Positions 1 through 5,699 of a stretch of 5,699 nt of DNA are shown piece by piece. The notes under the pieces were generated by a model. It was not told the DNA's origin. It did no database searches and worked only from the letters and a program-made list of their open reading frames with translations. The translations under genes were made by a program, and so were the position numbers. Source of the stretch: Candidatus Izemoplasmatales bacterium (lineage in GTDB: Bacteria; Bacillota_I; Bacilli_A; Izemoplasmatales; Hujiaoplasmataceae). Each line of letters starts with the position of its first letter. Position 1 is the first letter of the stretch. The stretch is from the NCBI GenBank assembly GCA_028702245.1, contig JAQVPE010000063.1, positions 1 to 5,699 of the forward strand, given 5' to 3'.

Positions 1-1
1 T

Positions 2-1141
2 CAGTTGCTCAACATGCCGGAGGAAACAGTAATCACCAGCGGTTTAGTAGAGCGGATCGGGCTTAAGGACTCAGTCTTCACAATCAAAGTCAATGGCGAC
101 AAGATTGAAGAGGTTTTAGACATCGAGAATCATAACGTCGCCGTCAAGATGTTGCTTGAGAGACTAATCGCCCTTAAAATCATCGCCTCTTATGATGAAA
201 TCGAAGGAGTAGGTCACCGGGTTGTTCATGGAGCCAGCGTGATCACCGACTCTTGCATCATAACCGATAAGGAAATAGCCGTCCTTGAAAGCATCGGCGA
301 TTTGGGGCCGCTGCATTTGATACCGAATCTGACTGGGATCAAGGCGTTCAGGGAAGTTCTGCCAAACATCAAGCACGTGGGAGTCTTTGACACCGCTTTT
401 CATCAAACCATGCCAGAGGAGGCTTTTTTGTACGCTGCTCCTTATGATTGGTACGAGCGTTTCCAGGTTCGCAAATACGGTTTTCATGGAACTTCACATA
501 AATATGTTTCCCATATGGCCGCCGAATTAATGGGAAAAAAACCCGAAGAAGTCAACGTGATAGTCTGCCACCTTGGCAACGGGGCTTCGATTTGCGCTGT
601 CAAGCAAGGTAAGTCAGTCGATACTTCAATGGGCTTTACCCCGCTAGAAGGAATCCCGATGGGAACCAGATCCGGAAATGTCGATCCGGCGATCATTGAA
701 TACATGATGGAGAAGAAACAAAAATCAGCCAAAGAAATTACGAATCTATTGAACAAACAATCAGGATATCTTGGCGTTTCTGGCATTTCTTCCGACTCTC
801 GAGATCTCGTTCGTGAAGCCGAAAACGGCAACCACCGAGCCGATTTGGCGATCCAGATCCAAGCCAAACGAATCGCTGATTACATCGCCAGTTATTATGT
901 TTACATGGGCGGTGCCGACGCTATCGTCTTTACCGCCGGCATTGGTGAGAACGCTCCGACTACTAGGGCTAACATCATCAACCGGGTTTCAGTCCTAGGA
1001 GCGAAGATCGATCTGGAAAGAAACGAGTGCCGGGGAGTTACCCGCCTGATTTCAACAGATGACTCCAAAATCAAGGTTTATGTGATCCCGACTAACGAAG
1101 AAGTCATGATTGCTAGAGACACAATGAGACTTTGCCATTAA
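2..1141 (+). CDS. ackA: Acetate kinase, 5'-truncated by the window edge
   Basis: Cytoplasmic acetate kinase, which interconverts acetyl phosphate + ADP and acetate + ATP; it is the ATP-yielding last step of acetate fermentation (Pta-AckA pathway). The reading frame is open from the left edge. Its first codons read QLLNMPEE, which in this family follow the N-terminal NAGSSSLKF motif, so about 17 codons lie upstream and the TTG at 5 is not the true start. Family motifs appear in order: GHRVVHG (212-232, equivalent of Methanosarcina Arg91), FDTAFHQT with the catalytic Asp at 389-391 (Asp148), YGFHGTSH with His at 485-487 (His180), HLGNGAS (569-589), PMGTRSG with Arg at 668-670 (Arg241), the nucleotide-binding GIGEN (938-952) and the C-terminal TNEE (1091-1102, Glu384 region). 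All catalytic residues visible are intact. About 379 residues are present, against a usual length near 400. A strong terminator follows the stop codon by 15 bases, so ackA ends its transcription unit. Whether pta lies upstream cannot be seen. Confidence 0.97.
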   Translation, partial: QLLNMPEETVITSGLVERIGLKDSVFTIKVNGDKIEEVLDIENHNVAVKMLLERLIALKIIASYDEIEGVGHRVVHGASVITDSCIITDKEIAVLESIGDLGPLHLIPNLTGIKAFREVLPNIKHVGVFDTAFHQTMPEEAFLYAAPYDWYERFQVRKYGFHGTSHKYVSHMAAELMGKKPEEVNVIVCHLGNGASICAVKQGKSVDTSMGFTPLEGIPMGTRSGNVDPAIIEYMMEKKQKSAKEITNLLNKQSGYLGVSGISSDSRDLVREAENGNHRADLAIQIQAKRIADYIASYYVYMGGADAIVFTAGIGENAPTTRANIINRVSVLGAKIDLERNECRGVTRLISTDDSKIKVYVIPTNEEVMIARDTMRLCH

Positions 1142-1156
1142 CCATTATCAAGTAAC

Positions 1157-1198
1157 AAAAGCCCCTCCGGCGTAACATATTCTTTAGGAGGGGCTTTT
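1157..1198 (+). terminator. Intrinsic terminator after ackA
   Basis: A perfect 12-bp inverted repeat, AAAAGCCCCTCC (1157-1168) and GGAGGGGCTTTT (1187-1198), encloses an 18-base loop. The core is eight pairs, seven of them G-C, followed by a short T-run. It starts 15 bases after the ackA stop, the classic position for Rho-independent termination. The A-run on the left gives it a mirrored U-tract, so it could also act on the opposite strand. Unusually, the 3' arm contains the ribosome binding site of the next gene, whose ATG starts 3 bases after the T-run. Confidence 0.88.
1186..1193 (+). promoter_or_regulatory. Ribosome binding site inside the terminator hairpin
   Basis: AGGAGGGG lies 8 bases before the ATG at 1202 and is a near-consensus Shine-Dalgarno sequence at good spacing. 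It supports that start. All but its first base lies in the 3' arm of the ackA terminator stem, so in any transcript reading through from ackA it would be base-paired and hidden. It would be free only in a transcript that begins within the loop or later. Confidence 0.7.
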
Positions 1199-1201
1199 CT
1201 T

Positions 1202-2500
1202 ATGATTAAGATATTGATTTGCCTTTTGGCGCTCTTTGCTTTTGATTGTGATAGTCAAGACGGCTCAGATAATTTGGTTCCTTTAGGAACGGTCCATATT
1301 GAGGACATGGAATACGTTTATGGCCTTGACAACAGCGATCCCGAAGGGGGAGATGGCTATTTAGTAATCAAAGGTTTGGATTATGATCGGCTGCTTATTT
1401 TTGACGAGGGCGGAAGGGAAGAAGTCGTCTATGTGGCTGATCTTGGCTTTGATCGGATCGGCGTCGTGATCGAGTGCTATCTTGAGGACGATCAGGGAGA
1501 ATTTTACCGAAAACGTTCGCTCGTCAAACTAATGGATAAATGGGGTAACCAAATCATCTCCGCCGGGGTTACGCGAAAAATCCTTGGGTTTGGCAACTAT
1601 CATCATCTTTTGGTGTTAGAGACAGAGTATAAGATCGAATATTACGACTATAAATTTGCAAAATACGACTTCGTTTCGCCAGCTTTGGACCAAAGCGGCA
1701 GTTTTTCTTATCACTATCAAGGATTGGCTTACATCAACGAAGAGTTGGCGGATGAAATCGATATCACCTATCCGGGACACTATAATATCGAAATTGTTGG
1801 CCATAATCACTCGGTTTCCTTTGACGTTACCGTGCATCCCGTGACTTCTATTGATATTGATGGCGGAATCTTCGACGAAGCAGTGACCATTGTCTCAGAA
1901 GGTGAACTTATTCTAAACGAAACGCCAATCCTCTCTCAGACGTCAATCACAGAACCTGGTTATTACGAATTGGTGATACGAGGTCAAAACGGATATCTAA
2001 CCGCAAGAAGTTTTACCATCATCGCGGTTATTGAAAATATTGAAAACAATGAGATTGTTGATCCGCCCGTGCAAATCATGGCAAGCGGCTCAAATCAAAC
2101 ATTAAACGGCGAACCGTATCATGGAGAAGAAATCTATGATGCCGGATACTATGAGTTTGCTGTCTGGGGAGCTGGAGGATATCAAAAGCACCTTTCATTC
2201 ACCATCAATCCAATCGCAGAAGGAGTGATCGATAACCAATCATACATGGGCGAAGTTTTGCTATCGCTCAACTGCGAGGCAACGTTGAATGGGTCGGCGA
2301 TAACAAGAGATCATGCTATCTCACAAGCGGGAACATACGAACTGGTTTTGTTTCTTGAAGGTGAAAGCCATAGTACAATCCATTTTACTATAACCGAAAA
2401 TGAACCAAACAATCACAATTGGTTCATAGACAACCTTTGGCTCGTCGTATTTGCCGGTTTGGCGATTGTGGGTCTGGCATTGGTTTTCAAAAAGCGATAA
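1202..2500 (+). CDS. Uncharacterised membrane-anchored surface protein with four tandem beta-rich modules
   Basis: I do not recognise this 432-residue protein as a named family. Residues 1-14 (MIKILICLLALFAF) form a signal-like leader: a positive residue, then a hydrophobic run. Cys16 follows, but the preceding A-F-D does not fit a lipobox. Residues about 25-155 are rich in short beta-like strands with Asp/Gly turns and no catalytic motif that I can recognise. Residues about 165-399 hold four repeats of about 62 residues ending in G-x-Y-E/N-type strands, like the small Ig-like modules of Firmicutes surface proteins. Residues 412-429 are one membrane helix (WLVVFAGLAIVGLALVF) followed by KKR, predicting an extracellular body with a short cytoplasmic tail. 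There is no LPXTG sorting motif. The ATG at 1202 is chosen because it has a strong Shine-Dalgarno sequence and gives the leader; the next in-frame ATG (1307) would lose both. Terminators on both sides suggest a monocistronic unit. Function is unknown; adhesion or envelope structure is only a guess. Confidence 0.85.
   Translation: MIKILICLLALFAFDCDSQDGSDNLVPLGTVHIEDMEYVYGLDNSDPEGGDGYLVIKGLDYDRLLIFDEGGREEVVYVADLGFDRIGVVIECYLEDDQGEFYRKRSLVKLMDKWGNQIISAGVTRKILGFGNYHHLLVLETEYKIEYYDYKFAKYDFVSPALDQSGSFSYHYQGLAYINEELADEIDITYPGHYNIEIVGHNHSVSFDVTVHPVTSIDIDGGIFDEAVTIVSEGELILNETPILSQTSITEPGYYELVIRGQNGYLTARSFTIIAVIENIENNEIVDPPVQIMASGSNQTLNGEPYHGEEIYDAGYYEFAVWGAGGYQKHLSFTINPIAEGVIDNQSYMGEVLLSLNCEATLNGSAITRDHAISQAGTYELVLFLEGESHSTIHFTITENEPNNHNWFIDNLWLVVFAGLAIVGLALVFKKR
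1694..2398 (+). repeat. Four tandem protein modules of about 62 residues
   Basis: Within the surface protein, four modules span roughly residues 165-213, 222-275, 283-337 and 345-399. Each has a strand with an I/L-N-E/G turn (Asn179, Asn239, Asn302, Asn363), then an Ile-containing segment, then a G-x-Y hairpin (PGHY 191, PGYY 252, AGYY 314, AGTY 376) and a closing S/H-F-x-V/I strand. The closing segments begin at residues 191, 251, 313 and 375, a regular spacing of 60, 62 and 62. The DNA copies have diverged and the periodicity is visible only in the protein, so the duplication is old. The pattern suggests Ig-like beta-sandwich modules; this fold is inferred. Confidence 0.7.
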
Positions 2501-2509
2501 GCGCTTTTT
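2489..2509 (+). terminator. Probable weak intrinsic terminator after the surface protein gene
   Basis: AAAAAGCG (2489-2496) and CGCTTTTT (2502-2509) form an 8-bp inverted repeat with a 5-base loop, ending in a T-run. Only three pairs are G-C, so the hairpin is weak. It overlaps the last codons, and the TAA stop (2498-2500) sits in the loop, so a ribosome completing the gene would cover the stem. Partial read-through into dnaE is plausible. Confidence 0.5.
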
Positions 2510-2524
2510 ATGTCCTTCGAATCG

Positions 2525-2533
2525 TGATATAAT
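2525..2533 (+). promoter_or_regulatory. Extended -10 promoter for dnaE-pfkA
   Basis: TGATATAAT contains a perfect TATAAT (2528-2533) preceded by TG at one base, the extended -10 element used by SigA/sigma-70 polymerase. At a 17-base spacer the -35 position (2505-2510, TTTTTA) matches TTGACA at only three of six bases, as is tolerated when an extended -10 is present. The expected transcription start is near 2540-2541, only about 10 bases before the TTG start of dnaE. Confidence 0.62.
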
Positions 2534-2539
2534 CAAATC

Positions 2540-2545
2540 GGTGAT
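2540..2545 (+). promoter_or_regulatory. Ribosome binding site deciding the TTG start of dnaE
   Basis: GGTGAT matches the 3' part of the Shine-Dalgarno consensus AAGGAGGTGAT and lies 5 bases before the TTG at 2551. The GTG inside it (2541) is in another frame that stops within a few codons, so TTG at 2551 is the best start. If the upstream promoter call is right, this site sits at the extreme 5' end of the mRNA. Confidence 0.6.
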
Positions 2546-2550
2546 AAATT

Positions 2551-5699
<3,149 letters not shown>

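Noticed and set aside
5..7. TTG at 5 as the start codon of acetate kinase
   Set aside because: The frame is open to the left edge and the residues QLLNMPEE match an internal position of the family, after the missing NAGSSSLK motif. The gene is truncated by the window, not started here.
164..867. Two long minus-strand open frames opposite ackA
   Set aside because: They are antisense to a well-conserved kinase, have no recognisable domains and no good ribosome binding sites; they reflect codon bias of ackA.
1173..1183. Promoter for the surface protein gene in the terminator loop (TAACAT or TATTCT as -10)
   Set aside because: No -35-like hexamer at 16-18 bases; TTATCA at 1145 is about 22 bases away. 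Too weak to annotate, though some such start is expected if the ribosome binding site must be free.
1656..1844. A 62-codon plus-strand frame inside the surface protein gene
   Set aside because: Fully embedded in another frame of a longer gene with coherent domain structure; no Shine-Dalgarno sequence or domain supports it.

Overview
The window is a compact stretch of chromosomal housekeeping DNA from a bacterium, most likely a member of the Bacillota (Firmicutes) near the Erysipelotrichia/Mollicutes side. The evidence is a Firmicutes-type gene pair of a short dnaE and pfkA, strong AGGAGG- and GGTGAT-type ribosome binding sites, U-tract terminators, and a membrane-anchored surface protein without an outer-membrane signature. 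Tryptophan is encoded by TGG and no in-frame TGA is read through, so the genetic code is standard rather than the Mycoplasma code. Base composition looks moderate (mid-40s % GC by eye, not computed). The genus cannot be named from this sequence alone.

Layout, all genes on the + strand: (1) the 3' 95% or so of acetate kinase (ackA), cut by the left edge; (2) a strong hairpin terminator whose 3' arm also contains the ribosome binding site of the next gene; (3) a 432-residue uncharacterised surface protein with an N-terminal hydrophobic leader, four tandem modules of about 62 residues and one C-terminal membrane helix; (4) a 50-base gap with a small hairpin/U-tract and an extended -10 promoter; (5) a complete dnaE (DNA polymerase III alpha subunit, 1020 residues, TTG start) with an intact polymerase active site and a dead PHP metal site; (6) the first 29 codons of 6-phosphofructokinase (pfkA), whose ATG overlaps the dnaE stop codon by one base and which is cut by the right edge.

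Functionally, ackA and pfkA belong to fermentative carbon metabolism (ATP from acetyl phosphate; the committed step of glycolysis). dnaE is the replicative or lagging-strand polymerase. dnaE and pfkA appear to be one transcription unit with coupled translation. The surface protein appears to be its own unit between two terminators. There is no mobile element, CRISPR array, tRNA or rRNA. I see no clear novel multi-gene system. The points most worth checking are the terminator/ribosome-binding-site overlap, the repeat-bearing surface protein and the dnaE-pfkA coupling.
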